The notes: generated by a model not told the origin, from the letters alone. Counted from the first letter of the stretch, positions 46,401-57,059 are shown. The stretch: 64,000 bases of DNA from Astropecten irregularis (GCA_963971285.1 OZ020257.1:12724602-12788601); one strand, 5' to 3'. A program made the numbers and translations.

Positions 46401-49400
46401 TTTGTAGAAACTAGCATCATCAGAACATGATATGACAGGAATGTGAAAGAAAACAAAAAAACACAGAGGAAGGAGCTGAAATTTGAAAGTTCCCAGACCA
46501 GGAGTACAAAAAAGCAGAATTTCTGAGTTAAAATCTAAACCCCCAAATCGGAATTCAGATTATGAAAATTGATGATTTTGGTCGGGAAATAGATAATATG
46601 CAAATAAGGCTTGCCCTTCACCGACGTGGATAAGCACTGTATACTCGGTGCTTGTGAGAGCATGTGAGGAAAAATCACATGCTTGCTCAGGTGGGATTCG
46701 AAATCTGAAGTTTCACATCCCCGGAACAGGCACAAATCTTTCAGGCATTACCTGCACTTCTTGGGCCACTGTAGTCAGAGGAAATCTCTCCATTGCGGAA
46801 GATTTTCAGCGTGGGATAGCCGCTGACGCCGTATTTGCTGCAGGTTTCTTTACCACTATCAGCAGTGCAATCAACCTAGTTTAAGAAACGTTAACAAACA
46901 AACTAATGTTACAGGTTAGGAAACAAATGCGAAATGGGGGACATCAGACTTTGGCATTTTAAAGGCAATATCATACTTTGGTTTTTATCAAAGAAATACA
47001 GATTCATGGGCAAAAATACAGTAATAATAAAATACAGACAAATACAGTAACAGTCATCTGTGAAAATTTCAGTCCCATACGTTGCCCACTTTTTGAGAAA
47101 ACAGTGAAAAACAGCCTTTTAAAAGATCAAAAAGATTTTCGGTCATTGTTTTACTAATTTTTGGATAAATGCACCATTTCAGGTGGAAAAATTTTAACGG
47201 TATGTTTCTACCACCACCATCTTCATACCTTGTAAGTTATCCGTAAATCTGTGAACATTTCTGTTTTGGTTTCTTACCAAAGTATGATACTACCTTTATA
47301 CAAGGATTTAACAGAATTGGGGAGAGTCAGATGCGACCAGTATTCTAGCCACTCCGGCTACAGAAAATGCACAAGTTACAACATAAATTTGTGGGGTGTT
47401 TTTTCACTGTAAGAACAGTAAGATTTTGACTAGTAGACAAATTTGGATAGATAAATTGACCAGATCCCCAATAACAAAACAGAATACTGCTGACATGCTC
47501 ACGTTCATACGGACTTATATTATCTCCTGGACCCCAGCCGTGAGGGGCGAGAGCTTCCTTGCTACGCTTCACAATAAGTAAATTTAGGCAGCACTCAAAA
47601 TGGGCTGGCTATAACAGTGGAAGCGACCTTTTACCTGCATGATACGCGAGCGCGCGCCAGATGTGACTGTATGGTCATATGGCTAGATTCTCTGCGAGTG
47701 ATCCTGCCAAGCGAATTCTCTCTTTGAGAGAACCTACTGGTAGGTCTCGCCTTGTAGAGCATGAACATGACAGATGCAGGGATATGATTTTTCAGGAAAA
47801 GAAAACTTATTTCAGGTTATTTGGCATCACTTTGGCTGTACAAAAGTATAGGAAATGTATGATTTTCGGGTTTTTTGGGCTTTGCTTTCAGTTTTTTTTA
47901 TGTAAGTACAATCACAGCCCTGCAGAGGGATCGTTATTTTGCTCAGATCTGAATGGGTCCGACGTGGCTACCTGGGGGATGGCCATCAGGAGACCGAAGG
48001 AGTACCACTCGAAGGTAGATTTGGCAACACATTGCTGCCACCCATGCTCCTACTGATTGGTTGATTTAATGGAGGCCTTATCGTCATATGATGAACATAC
48101 CTTGGCCAATGGTATAGGCGGGTCGTCCTTTTTTAATTTAGTAGCAGCAATCTCGTACTCTGGCGCTAGTTTTTTGCAGTGTCCACACCTGGAGGTAATA
48201 ATAAATAAGTATATTTAACAACAATCAACATTTACTTCTTTTTTTTACAAATAAACCTGGGACAAAGACCAAATGGTAACAAATTCTTAAAGGTACAATC
48301 ATACTTTGGTAGCATACTGAAACAGAAATCTTCATAGATTTACCTATTTCAGGGTAAAATAAAAAATATAAGTACTTGTATTTTTTATACTATTACAGGG
48401 TATAAAGATGGTGATGGTAAAAACATACCGTTAAAATTGTTCAGCCTGAAATGCGATATGTATCCAGAAAAGAATGACCCCAAAACAATTTTGATCTTTT
48501 AAAGATAAAAAATAACGGTGAAAAGATTATACAACAACGTGGGCATTTTTCTCAAAAACTGGGCACCGTATGGGACTGAAAATGTCACAGATGACTGTTA
48601 CTATACCTTCCTTGATTTTTTTTGCACATGAATAGACTGCATTTCTTTGACAAAAACCAAAGAATGATTATTGATATTACTTTTCAGAGATTTTGGTTGT
48701 ATTAAAAACAATAATAAGCATATACTGATTTTCCAACAAGTTCAATATAAGTGTTTTTAGACGAATAAATGATCAACTTGAAAGCTAAAATTAGGCACAA
48801 GAACATTTGACGGCGTATTGATAGTACTGTAACTTGTGAATAGAAAGGAAAGGGTTTTCACAACGGTAGATACAGATAAAAGGAAAGGAAAAAGTTGATC
48901 AAAGACACACGATGTCGTGTTGCTGGTAACAACGTTTCAGCTGCTGGTACTGCTAGCCTTCATCAGGCAACTGAAGAACTGGATGCTGCAGTGTCCGTTA
49001 GGGCGCCCCTTTTTATTACTGTGGTTCTCATTTCCGACCGACCCATATTTTGGGCTCCGACCGAAGAAAAAAACAATATTTTTTTGCTGCCGACCCTGTG
49101 CTGAATATATATATATAAAAAAAAAAAATTCCCAGAAATTTTGGAGACAAATTTTGCCAATCTGCCTACATTTTTATACATTTTTATACTTTTTATTTAT
49201 TTTCCACCAACACTTTTTATTCGACTGACCGACCCCGTCAAGGTGAAAAAGAAATGAGAACCACAGTAATAAAAAGGGGCGCCCTTATATCCTGTTGGTC
49301 AGCATCCGAGTTCACGGTACCGTGTTCAGCGGATGTCCAACGGCTTACTTTAGTGTGCTTCGTACGGTTCACTCTGTAATTGGCTGGGGGCGTGTCCTTG

Positions 49401-50393
49401 GCGTGGCTTTGGCTTCCTCCGTTCCATGTCTGCTGAACATGGTACGGTGAAAACGGACGCAGACCAACAGGATATATAACGGACATCGCAGCATCCAGTT
49501 CTTCAGTTGCTTGATGAAGGCTAGCAGTTCCAGCAGCCGAAATGTCGAAAGCAGTGGCATGCAGTAACATGACGTCACGTGACATTTAAATTTATCACCT
49601 TTATGAATATTATCACAATGTTTACTCCATTGCAGAATACCCCAAAACTCAAAAGACAGGCTGTATAAACATATGAGCAGTCAAGAACGACACTGCACAC
49701 AGGTTCAATGAGGTAGAGGTGAGTGGCGGGGTATTCTGCAATTTACTCCCAACAATGAAAATGTTAAATCATAAATTAAAATAAATTATGCCGTTAATCA
49801 GTGAATGCTTGGGCCTGTGGCTGTGTCACTGTCACAGAGTTTGGGGGAAGAATTCCACTGACGGCCATCACTTGTGCGCAAACCTATGGGATCGACAGAG
49901 GGCGTTATGAGAAAAATGGCTACTGAGTACTGTTGCATTCAAATAATTATAATCAAACTCATAAGTGTATCATTGTAATTTGTAGGTAGGCCCCTAAAAT
50001 TAAAAACAAAACACTGAAAATCTCACTTTTCAGATATGCTACCCCAGTGTTATACACCTGAGATTTAAGTTCATTACGATTTGCATCCAATAAGTTAACT
50101 CTTGGAGAAAAAAATACGTTTTCCGTAATGCCCGCCAGTGTAATTCTTTACTAAAACAATAAAAAAAGACTTTTGTTCATTGTGTTGCTTGTCTCCCAAA
50201 TGAAGCCGGTTCATGCATTGATTTAAATGTCCAAGGCCAAAATGACTGCTTACCACGGCGCGAAAAACTCCACTAGCATAATTTCCTGCGAGGGAATTAC
50301 TCCTGCAAAACCGGTGGTTAGGTCCTGAACATCACTGCCGGCGCTGCTACCGAATGCCAGCCCCAAAATTGCAAAAATCAGTGCAAGTGCCAT
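33486..50393 (-). CDS. PDIA3: Protein disulfide isomerase A3 (ERp57), 13 coding exons
   Basis: Thiol oxidoreductase of the ER lumen that works with calnexin and calreticulin on glycoproteins. Exons in transcript order: 50393-50254, 48188-48101, 46875-46752, 45766-45656, 44610-44487, 43224-43111, 42261-42161, 41694-41673, 40990-40820, 36496-36394, 35451-35323, 34874-34795, 33648-33486. All junctions keep frame; total 1470 nt, 489 residues (human 505). Order: signal peptide (about 1-18), a domain with CGHC at 48-51, b, b', a' domain with CGHC at 393-396, lysine-rich tail ending [14 protein letters not shown] and GFPTIY carry the conserved cis-prolines. The b' block [19 protein letters not shown] keeps the basic residues that in human ERp57 contact the calnexin P-domain, and this block plus the a-b-b'-a' order distinguishes PDIA3 from PDIA1 and PDIA4. 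The final tetrapeptide LDEL differs from human QEDL and classic KDEL. Intron 9 (36497-40819) carries a 3.3-kb mobile-element chain. Confidence 0.96.
34980..35270. repeat. Repeat with AACATGTT words in PDIA3 intron 11
   Basis: Internal duplications such as GATGTTGCTAGTGTACACAC (35091) and GATGTTGCTAGCGTACACAC (35164), plus multiple TAACATGTT and TTGCCCTAACT words. Probably a degenerate foldback or a small tandem duplication. Confidence 0.5.
35640..35850 (+). repeat. tRNA-derived SINE-like unit in PDIA3 intron 10
   Basis: A tRNA-like head GGGCTGGATGGCTAAGTTGG, then GGTTCAAATCCTGCTC, the TTCACTTTTCAATG tail and the TTTTCCTTGTGGTTATTTGA flank. Confidence 0.7.
35930..36080 (+). repeat. Second tRNA-derived unit in PDIA3 intron 10
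   Basis: Tandem to the preceding unit but deleted in the A-box half; keeps GCTGGTTCGAATCCCACC and the TTCACTTTTCAGTG tail. Confidence 0.65.
36321..36354. repeat. G-rich simple repeat in PDIA3 intron 10
   Basis: A run of G followed by GGGGGA repeats; the strand could form a G-quadruplex. Confidence 0.8.
37100..37335. mobile_element. Family A MITE, left part of a split copy
   Basis: Starts at TTAA with AGGGTACTATCATACTTAGG. It breaks off at about 37335 where the composite element begins, and resumes at about 40627. Confidence 0.75.
37343..38449 (+). mobile_element. Helentron-like non-autonomous element 1, copy A
   Basis: Two successive 5' hairpins (37343-37371 and 37412-37440; AGGTGTTCGGG against CCGAACACCT), poly-T, a body of about 950 bases, then CCCCGAACACCT at 38406-38417 (inverse of the 5' end but placed inside the 3' terminus). 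An 8-bp-stem hairpin GTGGTTGTTCCCACAACCAC follows at 38419-38438 and the end is CTAG at 38444-38447. Inward asymmetric inverted repeats, a 3' hairpin and CTAG-type ends are known for Helitron2/Helentron elements. No Rep/helicase coding. Confidence 0.7.
38450..39634 (+). mobile_element. Helentron-like element 2, different sequence but same architecture
   Basis: A 5' hairpin at 38452-38475 (CTTTTCCGATT/AATCGGAAAAG) is followed by a T-rich tract, then a body with a tandem repeat. CGGAAAAGCC at 39593-39602 is the inverse of the 5' end. A hairpin lies at 39605-39625 and CTAG at 39631-39634. It sits exactly between two copies of element 1. Confidence 0.7.
38748..39440. repeat. 130-bp tandem repeat inside element 2
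   Basis: The word CAGGAAGTAG recurs at 38832, 38961, 39091, 39221 and 39351, 129-130 bases apart, giving about 5.3 units. Each unit has the inverted pair ACTTCCGG...AGGAAGT. Confidence 0.92.
39635..40617 (+). mobile_element. Helentron-like element 1, copy B (5' hairpin missing)
   Basis: Collinear with copy A from CAAACTTGTCAGCAGGACTT (37496 and 39658) to the end, at high similarity. It keeps CCCCGAACACCT (40574-40585), the 3' hairpin (40587-40606) and CTAG (40612-40615), but not the AGGTGTTCGGG hairpin at its left end. Confidence 0.7.
40627..40755. mobile_element. Family A MITE, right part of the split copy
   Basis: Resumes with CTGTTTTCTCAAAATG and runs on through CACCGTATGGGACTGGGAAT to an eroded end. 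With 37100-37335 it makes one MITE interrupted by about 3.3 kb. Confidence 0.75.
41447..41533 (+). repeat. tRNA-derived SINE-like unit in PDIA3 intron 8
   Basis: Truncated at the left. Keeps GAGGTCGCCTGTTTGAATCC and the tail TTTTTCTTTGTTCCCTTTTC. Confidence 0.6.
41673..41694 (-). CDS. PDIA3: 22-nt micro-exon 8 of PDIA3
   Basis: This tiny exon encodes the core of GTNYWRNR, with split codons at both ends (enters in phase 1, leaves in phase 2). It is flanked by CTTTAG and GTAAGT. Skipping it would shift the frame, so inclusion should be constitutive. The final Arg, split across the 3' junction, corresponds to a residue that in human ERp57 contacts the calnexin P-domain. Confidence 0.9.
42436..42623. 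repeat. Family E MITE, left-truncated, PDIA3 intron 6
   Basis: Starts inside the element and ends AGCAGCTCTATGAAATTGGC. Confidence 0.6.
42863..43081. repeat. Family E MITE in PDIA3 intron 6
   Basis: Ends GGGGTCAATTTCACAGCC and CAATGAAATTGGCCC are inverted. It ends about 30 bases downstream of exon 6. Confidence 0.7.
43841..44184. mobile_element. Harbinger-like MITE with TTA target duplication, PDIA3 intron 5
   Basis: TIRs GGCCTAAAAAAAAAATTGTT and the complement of AACAATTTTTCTTTTTAGGC, extending through GTGTTGCCCTCA. TTA lies at both edges (43838-43840, 44185-44187), as is usual for PIF/Harbinger elements. The interior carries GGGTCGGTCGGTCG. Confidence 0.8.
45962..46328. mobile_element. 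Family A MITE in PDIA3 intron 3
   Basis: TTAA-flanked; starts AAAGGTATAGTATCATAC and carries GATCTTTTAAAAGATC. Confidence 0.85.
46959..47298. mobile_element. Family A MITE in PDIA3 intron 2
   Basis: Opposite orientation to the preceding copy, across exon 3. Ends AAAGGCAATATCATACTTTG and CCAAAGTATGATACTACC. Confidence 0.85.
48287..48684. mobile_element. Family A MITE in PDIA3 intron 1
   Basis: Starts TTAAAGGTACAATCATAC. The right end is eroded. Confidence 0.75.
48893..49575. mobile_element. Foldback element hosting a nested MITE, PDIA3 intron 1
   Basis: Outer arms, for example GCTAGCCTTCATCAGGCAAC and GTTGCTTGATGAAGGCTAGC, extend over about 75 bases on each side. The left half is interrupted by the element at 49001-49284. 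Confidence 0.8.
49001..49284. mobile_element. Nested Harbinger-like MITE with TTA target duplication
   Basis: TIRs GGGCGCCCCTTTTTATTACT and the complement of AGTAATAAAAAGGGGCGCCC, continuing through GTGGTTCTCATTTC. TTA lies at 48998-49000 and 49285-49287. The empty site is visible in the opposite arm of the host (TATATAACGGACATC). Confidence 0.88.
49848..50145. repeat. Family F dispersed element in PDIA3 intron 1
   Basis: Shares AGAATTCCACTGACGGCCAT and GACAGAGGGCGTTATGAG with 7832-8105, in the same orientation. Confidence 0.65.
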
Positions 50394-50399
50394 CTTCAA

Positions 50400-50580
50400 A
50401 ACGAGCAGATTTACTGCACTTTTCGAAATTAATGTAGGAAGATGTTACGTTGGTCACAACGTACTGTACGTACACTGTGTGTGTATACGTAATACCAGCT
50501 TACTGGCTACAGTGCAATCCACGTGTACTTCACTGACTGCACGGTGTCGGTCCCTGATTGGTTACTATTGGAATGTTCTA
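50400..50580 (-). promoter_or_regulatory. Probable PDIA3 promoter with CCAAT boxes and a CACGTGG site
   Basis: On the minus strand, upstream of the PDIA3 start, there are two CCAAT boxes (ATTGG on the plus strand at 50557-50561 and 50567-50571) and, closer to the gene, a CACGTGG site (plus-strand CCACGTG at 50519-50525). ER chaperone genes are commonly induced through ER stress elements, CCAAT-N9-CCACG. Here the boxes are present but the exact ERSE spacing is not, so a stress-response role is inference. Confidence 0.35.
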
Positions 50581-50813
50581 TTATCAGTAGGGGGATTCAG
50601 AGCAGAAAAAGACAGTTTAAATCGATTATTTAGACAGATAAGCATACTTTAGCTGGTTTTTCTATAAAATATTAATTAATGCATTTATTGGTTTTCGTAA
50701 TTTATCAAATGGCATGCTTCAATTTTTGATTATTATTTGTAGTAAATTCTTTGACCGCGTTGAATTACTATGGATACTATATATACAATTATTTTTCACT
50801 TGTTATTCAACGG

Positions 50814-50886
50814 GTTCTCGTAGTGTAGTGGTTATCACGTCCGCCTAACACGCGGAAGGTCCCCAGTTCAAGCCTGGGCGAGAACA
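50814..50886 (+). tRNA. tRNA-Val (anticodon AAC)
   Basis: Folds as a complete cloverleaf: acceptor GTTCTCG pairs with CGAGAAC, anticodon stem TCCGC/GCGGA encloses CTAACAC with anticodon AAC at 50847-50849, and T stem CCCAG/CTGGG encloses TTCAAGC. The A box region TAGTGTAGTGGTTATCACG and the B box are intact. The discriminator is A. A T-rich pol III terminator follows from about 50890. No intron. It is divergent from PDIA3, whose start codon lies about 420 bases away. Confidence 0.96.
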
Positions 50887-51985
50887 ATCTTTTCTTTTTT
50901 TTTCATTAATTTTCTAAAATATTGTTCATTTTCCCTATTCTGTAATTTGTCTTTTATTGCCAACCATGCCATTTCTTCTTTTCTTTTTTCTTATTAGAAA
51001 GATAGTATGAGTAAACTTTGGGTTTAATATTTAAATACGGGTCTGGTACAATCACAGTCATGTAGGCCCTACACCACATAGGTTATTCATATCATGATGT
51101 AGGCCTATGCACACTGAAACTGATAAGGCCTATGCTCCGGAGAGAAAATTCTTCGAAACAGATTTATAAATAGCACCTTTTCAACTAAATCTGACCTGTG
51201 TTTCTTTGTCAAATCAAAGAAAGGCAATTAACTGATTTGTAAATTAACTAATAATGATTATTTTGATTTGTTTGTAAGTCGGTTGAAGGTTTGTTGGGTT
51301 GTTTGTTTTCATACATTAATTGTCAATATCAATTATTATTAATATCAAAATTTGTAAGTACACTGTAGTTTATGTTTTTTTTGTACCAAAACCTACTTTT
51401 GTACCAAAAAGGACATTTTCCCGACTATGTCTTAATCTTTTACCGATTTCAAGAAAAGTTTGTGAATGAACTTATGCTTCTTGCTTGAATTGACAAGAAA
51501 CACGTTAGATTTAAATACCGCCCTCTTGTGGCCAAATATTACTGAATGAGTAAAGTTAGACTAAGCCTAGGGCCTTTACCTGGCTTGAGGCTAGGCTCGG
51601 GACTTAATTCCCTACCGCCATTTGAGGCCCACAAAACGAAATGAAGGGATTGGGCCACACGACGAACCACTGATTTTGAGTTTCATCCTAGAATATTGGA
51701 GACAAAAAACAACAGCACGGCGTACAAAAAGGCGTAATAAAGCTTAATAAAACCCACAAAACAAAAACGATCTCTGGCTCTAGACAGTAACCATGTATAG
51801 CGCCACCTTGCGATGAATGTATCCATCATAATCACACTTTAAGGTACATGTTTGTCTTTTTTCCTGTCCGCAGGAAATTTTAATCATTATGAATAGAATC
51901 GGAAAACCACATTTTGGGCAATGATTATGAATGGTATATGTTGCAGCAGCCGATGAATGTCATTTAGCTCAGCCGTGTTGTGAAA

Positions 51986-52329
51986 TTAAAGGTACTATCA
52001 TACTTTGGTAGCATTAGCATACAGAAAATCTTCACAGATAACTTACAAGGTATAAAGATAGTGATGGTAGAAAAATACCGATAAAATTGTTCTGCCTGAA
52101 ATGGTGTATTTATCCAGGAAAAGGTTAAAACCAATGACCCAAAACAATTTTGTTCTAATTTGAAAGATCAAAAATAACGGCGAAACTTACAATAATGTGG
52201 GCGTTTTTCACTGTTTTCTCAAATTAGTGGGCTTTTTATGGGACTAGACTGTGAATTTCACAGATGACTGCTTCCTTGATATTTTTGCCCATGAATCTGT
52301 ATTTCTTAGACAAAAACCATTACCTTTAA
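51986..52329. mobile_element. Family A MITE
   Basis: TTAA-flanked copy starting AAAGGTACTATCATACTTTG; internal small deletions. Confidence 0.8.
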
Positions 52330-52627
52330 GGAAAAAAATATGAAACACAATAGGGTGTACGGCAGCCGCAGCTGCTAAGGGTCGTTCTCACTCGATCGCA
52401 GCCGGCTAAACAGTGAACAGTGCTGCATGTGGACGATCAACGTCCGTCCTCTGGGCCACATGGCCAAGACGTTAAGAACTCTTCTTACTCTCAGTCTATG
52501 GTGGTGTCTAATGAACTGTGTAATCATCCATTACCTTCACGGCTTCATGATGATTTTTCTTGAGAGAGTCAAACACACAGCAATGTCCTGTAGTGGCTTG
52601 GGCAGCACTGTTGTCGATTTTTTTTCA

Positions 52628-52648
52628 TGATTGGGGGGGGGGGGGGGG
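52628..52648. repeat. Poly-G tract
   Basis: A run of about 15-17 G that borders a GC-rich segment with GGGAGCGAAGCGACCGAAC, probably the end of a degraded mobile element. Confidence 0.6.
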
Positions 52649-53088
52649 TGATTGGTGATTTGGTGTCAAATCGGGAGCGAAGCGACCGAACCGGGGGAGG
52701 CTGTGGGAGGTGGGATACACCCCTCTCCCAAACCAGTGACTTTTTAATAAAAACAGAGTCGAACGTCGCATTTTAGAGCATTTAAAAACGATATTCAGAA
52801 GAATTAAACTTATAAATTCACTGCGAAACTACAAAAAACAACAAGGATCATGTACCGGTAATATTTCTATACAATATTAAATTTGAAGGACATTCAACCT
52901 CAAATATTGGGGGGAATATATCCCCCCCCCATCCCCCCGGGATCGACACCCATGTTAGACAGCGACTTCCGTACTCAATTCTTTGGAGTGTAGGCCTATG
53001 CACCTCTTCACAAGTTCACAGTCTTCAGTCTGTAAGTTATTAATATTATTTATGATGTGGGTTTTTAAACCAGCACTGCACCACCGTT

Positions 53089-53207
53089 GTGAAAATTTGA
53101 GCTCAATCGGCCCGGAAATCTGAGAAAAATAGCGAAAACCAAACTCAAATTGAACATTTCTGTCAGTTGGGTATGTTACCAATCCTGTACTTTACCTTGA
53201 ACATTAA
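53089..53207. mobile_element. Family B MITE remnant
   Basis: Keeps GTGAAAATTTGAGCTCAATC and the end CAATCCTGTACTTTACC; internally deleted. Confidence 0.6.
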
Positions 53208-53828
53208 TTTGTATTTTCACAAGTTTCCATTTAAAATTCCACATTTTGAAAACGTTATATGTTTCCATACAATGACATCCCAAAGATAGGCTAATTATTC
53301 TTCATGCGTGAAGTATGTACATGAATGGTATCAAATGAAAGCCGAGGAACTCTTTTCAGATAATTGTGTGTCATTTATTACTCAAAAGTGAAATCAAAAT
53401 AGAATTAAACATTGACAAATCTCGGTTTTGGTTTTTTTTCTGGGACACCTAAAAAGAAATTAATAAAAATCGCACGATTGTTCTGTTGTTATAAAAATGT
53501 TTGCACCGTGTGATAGTGTAGACCAATTTTCTGTGCTTGCCCTATAATTAGTAATTATTTTTGTATCCGCGTTTTGGACAGCGTGTGCCGTTATAAACTC
53601 CCTATAATGGAACTTGAGTTTGTACACCGACTGCATTATTCTCTGGTGATTTTGGTTCATTATATCCAAATTGGTGAGTATATTTGATCTTTGCGGAGGT
53701 CATTTTGAGTACTGATTTAAAATGCAGTTCGTGAAGTGTATTTGAATTAAGACTGAAAAAAGCGACGCATCTTGTCTTAAAATTATGAAAACAACATCCT
53801 ATTTCAAAATCGTGAGCGCCACGAAGGC

Positions 53829-54210
53829 TTAAAGGTAATATCATACTTTGGTTTTTATCAAAGAAAATATTAATGCAGATCCATGTGCAAAAATATCAAG
53901 GAAGATACAGTGGCAGTCATCTGTGACAATTTCAGTCCAATACGGTGCCCACCGTTTTTGAAAAAAATTACAGTGCAAAACGGCCAAGGTATTTCTTAAG
54001 TCTTTTCTCTTTTATTTTTGATCTTTTAAAAGATCAAAAAGATTTTCGGTCATTGTTAGTAAATTCTGGATAAATACACCATTTCAGGCGAAAAAAAATT
54101 GTAACGGTATGTTTCTACCACCACCATCTTCATTCCCTGTATTAAAGTTATACGTAAATCTGTGAACATTTCTACTTTTGTTTCTTACCAAAGTATGATA
54201 CTACCTTTAA
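53829..54210. mobile_element. Family A MITE
   Basis: TTAA-flanked, with both TIRs and GATCTTTTAAAAGATC. Confidence 0.85.
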
Positions 54211-55612
54211 AAACTAGCCAAAGAAAAATTATCTTTCAAAATAGTGAGCGCCAAGAAGGTTTAACCTCACAGAGGGCTTTAGCTTTTAGGACGTTTGCGC
54301 ACAGGAAACAAATTGGCCAAATTCCCGCCCAGGTGGCGTGGAATCTTTGGAGGATAAAAATGAAAGATGAAAAATATTGGGAATTTGCAGCTGCCGGTAG
54401 ATTTTCATAATCGCGCTGCTGGCTTGAGTGAATAAATCCCCAACAGAGCTTTTATTGCTCAGCATAAAAATTGATTTATTGTGATTATCTAGACAACGCA
54501 GCTGCAACCGATCACACACAAAATCAAAATCTGTCTTAAATTTGAACAAATTTGCATATTTTTGTTTCAATATTCATAGCACTTCGGACAGAAATGGTTA
54601 ATTATAAAATATCAATATTGTGAAAGGAGCACCTTTGGGCCCAGAAAGATGGCCCTTCGAACAAACTACACAGCATGTCCCCCCACAAAAAACAGCAACA
54701 CTTTGTCGGGAACCATTTGTTAAAATTAAACTATTTATCACTTCAAGATTCAGTTATATGATTATGATACAACCATGTCGTGGCTTTCATCATGTAGAAT
54801 TTGAGCAAAATCGGGCTGAAATTGGCGAAAAAAATATTATGACCAATTGAAAGAGTATACTCTTTAAAAACAAATTTGCCTTATTCCAGAATAACTGGTC
54901 AATACACACATAATGTGTATTGAAAGAAAGATGAAAATTGGGTTTTGAGGTTGGGTGATTCAGTCTTAGTTTTGTTCTCTCAATATCAGTCAAATTTTGC
55001 TTAAATGTTACATGGTGATAGCCAAGACATTGCTGTATCACAATATCTGAATCTTGAAGTGATAAACAGTTAGATTTTCATATTATAGTTCTCGACACAA
55101 AGTGTTGCCTTTTTTGGGGACACCCTGATGTATAATATATAGTCAGGCTTTGGATGTATGTACGTAGGCCTATGCAGTCCATAATGATTCGATATTACCA
55201 GCAATTAAGAGTAAATAGCCCCTTTTCTGCCTTTAATGTTCTTGGTTTGTGTAAAATACACACGGTAATGAAAGTTGAACTTCGGTCCGCCATAGTTTGT
55301 GTAGTATGTTGCTCTCTTCGCTGGCGCAAATCGGCTTGGGCAAATACGGGGGGAAAAAAATCAATATTTCAGCGGGCGTCCATATTAACGGCCACCGTTG
55401 ACAGACGAGCTGGCGTTGGGGTACGGTACTTACTGGGAGATGGTAGATTGCGCTGTTGTTGCGTGGTCTGCGTTCTGTGTTGACGGAAAGAAGTGATCGG
55501 ACTTTCCATTTGCGACCCGTCTCTAATGATTGCGGAGGACGATTGAATGTGTATTTCTATGGTTTGATAAAAATGGTCTTTCATTATTATAATGTAAGGT
55601 GTTGAAGGGACT

Positions 55613-55866
55613 GGGGTCGATTTCATGAAGCCCTACGATCGATCGTAACTCGAGTTACGAAGGATAACCCATCGTATTTTACGACTTCTATATGGGGCTG
55701 CAATGCATCACAAGTCGATGATCGATGAGAAGTTTGGTTAAATTTAACCCCTGGGATCGATTTCACCAAACTCGTCGTAACTTGCTATCAATCGTATGCA
55801 TAGGCCTACTACTTTGTGTTCATTCGTAACTCGAGTTACGATCGATCGTAGGGCTTTGTGGAATCT
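55613..55866. repeat. Two family D MITEs in inverted tandem
   Basis: Copy 55613-55751 is followed directly by copy 55752-55866 in the opposite orientation. Each carries an ACTCGAGTTACG core and a GATCGATCGTA motif. Confidence 0.75.
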
Positions 55867-56005
55867 GGTTAGTCATAACGACGGTGAAGTTTGCATTCCT
55901 ATTTTCTATTATGCAAGCTCGAAAAAGTTGTCTCATTTTCGGCGGAATCAATCGCATTATCTCCAAAATGCCAGCCCGCCTAAGCGGCCAGCTTTCACGA
56001 AAGAT

Positions 56006-56374
56006 TATAAGGTACAACAATATCGTTGGTAACAATACCCAAACAGAAATGTTCACATATTAAAGTATAACTTTCAAAGTACATGAAGATAGTGCTGGTA
56101 GAAACAACCCGTTAGAATATTTCCGCCTGAAATGGTGTATTCATCCAGAAATTAGTAAAACAAAGACCGAAAACAGTTTTGACCTCGGGGTAAGATCAAA
56201 ACCATTCTTTATGTTTAATAAGAAACATTGAGTCGGGTTTTCACTTTTTTCTCGTGACTCAGATGTCCGATTGAGCTCATATTTTCACAGGTGTGTTATT
56301 TTATATACATGCTGGATTAGACAAAGTATGAGTGCTGTTCAGTGACCTAAACCAATCATGTAATATACCTTTAA
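56006..56374. mobile_element. Family B MITE, reverse orientation
   Basis: Interior GATTGAGCTCATATTTTCAC and hairpin GACCTCGGGGTAAGATC; ends AATCATGTAATATACC-TTTAA. Confidence 0.7.
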
Positions 56375-57059
56375 GAACGAATCCTATTCAGCTACGATGT
56401 AGTTATAACCTCACCGCGGTATTATTGAAGCTTGGTGAATGACAATGGGATTATTATACAGGTGGGGAGTAACACATTTCTCATTGATTTGAGTAAATTG
56501 TAGAATCCATTTCCTTTCCTTTTTCAATTATTGAATGTGTGAAAAGATAAAAGACACCCATCTCTCATCATTACCTCATCTGAGCCTGTGTTGAAAGATC
56601 AGTTAAGTGTGCCGTGCAGTGTTGAATGAACGTGAAGTTGTTGGTAGGCCTATTGCACAGAGCGAGTCAAAAAGAACTTGACTGGGATTGGTGAAGTTTT
56701 TCAAAAGAAATAAATGACACTCAAAAGTTCAGTAAAGAATATGTTTTAGAAGTATTCTCTCCTACTTATTAGAAAAAAAAGCTGAAACGAATCGATCATT
56801 CCTGAAGGCTTATGTATACTTTAATGAAGTTACTCATTTTTCAAGCTGCACATGGAATACTTGATAAAACCAATGTAAAGTATCGCACTTTAGCTGTGTA
56901 CGTAGTTAAAATTACCCTTTCATAATGTTTAGATTCAGTTAAGCATTAACATCCTATGGACAACTTGCAAAATGAGTATCTTTATTAAAATATGCATAAC
57001 TCCTCTTATAGGAATGATCAATTTGTTTCATTTTGATAATAACCAGGAGAGAATGCTTG

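Noticed and set aside
33486..50393. PDIA1 (P4HB) or PDIA4 (ERp72) as the identity of the disulfide isomerase
   Set aside because: There is one a and one a' domain only, and the b' block with NYWRNR and the lysine-rich tail match PDIA3.
55154..55626. Overlapping plus and minus open frames of 109 and 85 residues
   Set aside because: No recognisable domain or splice context; left as a composition anomaly only.
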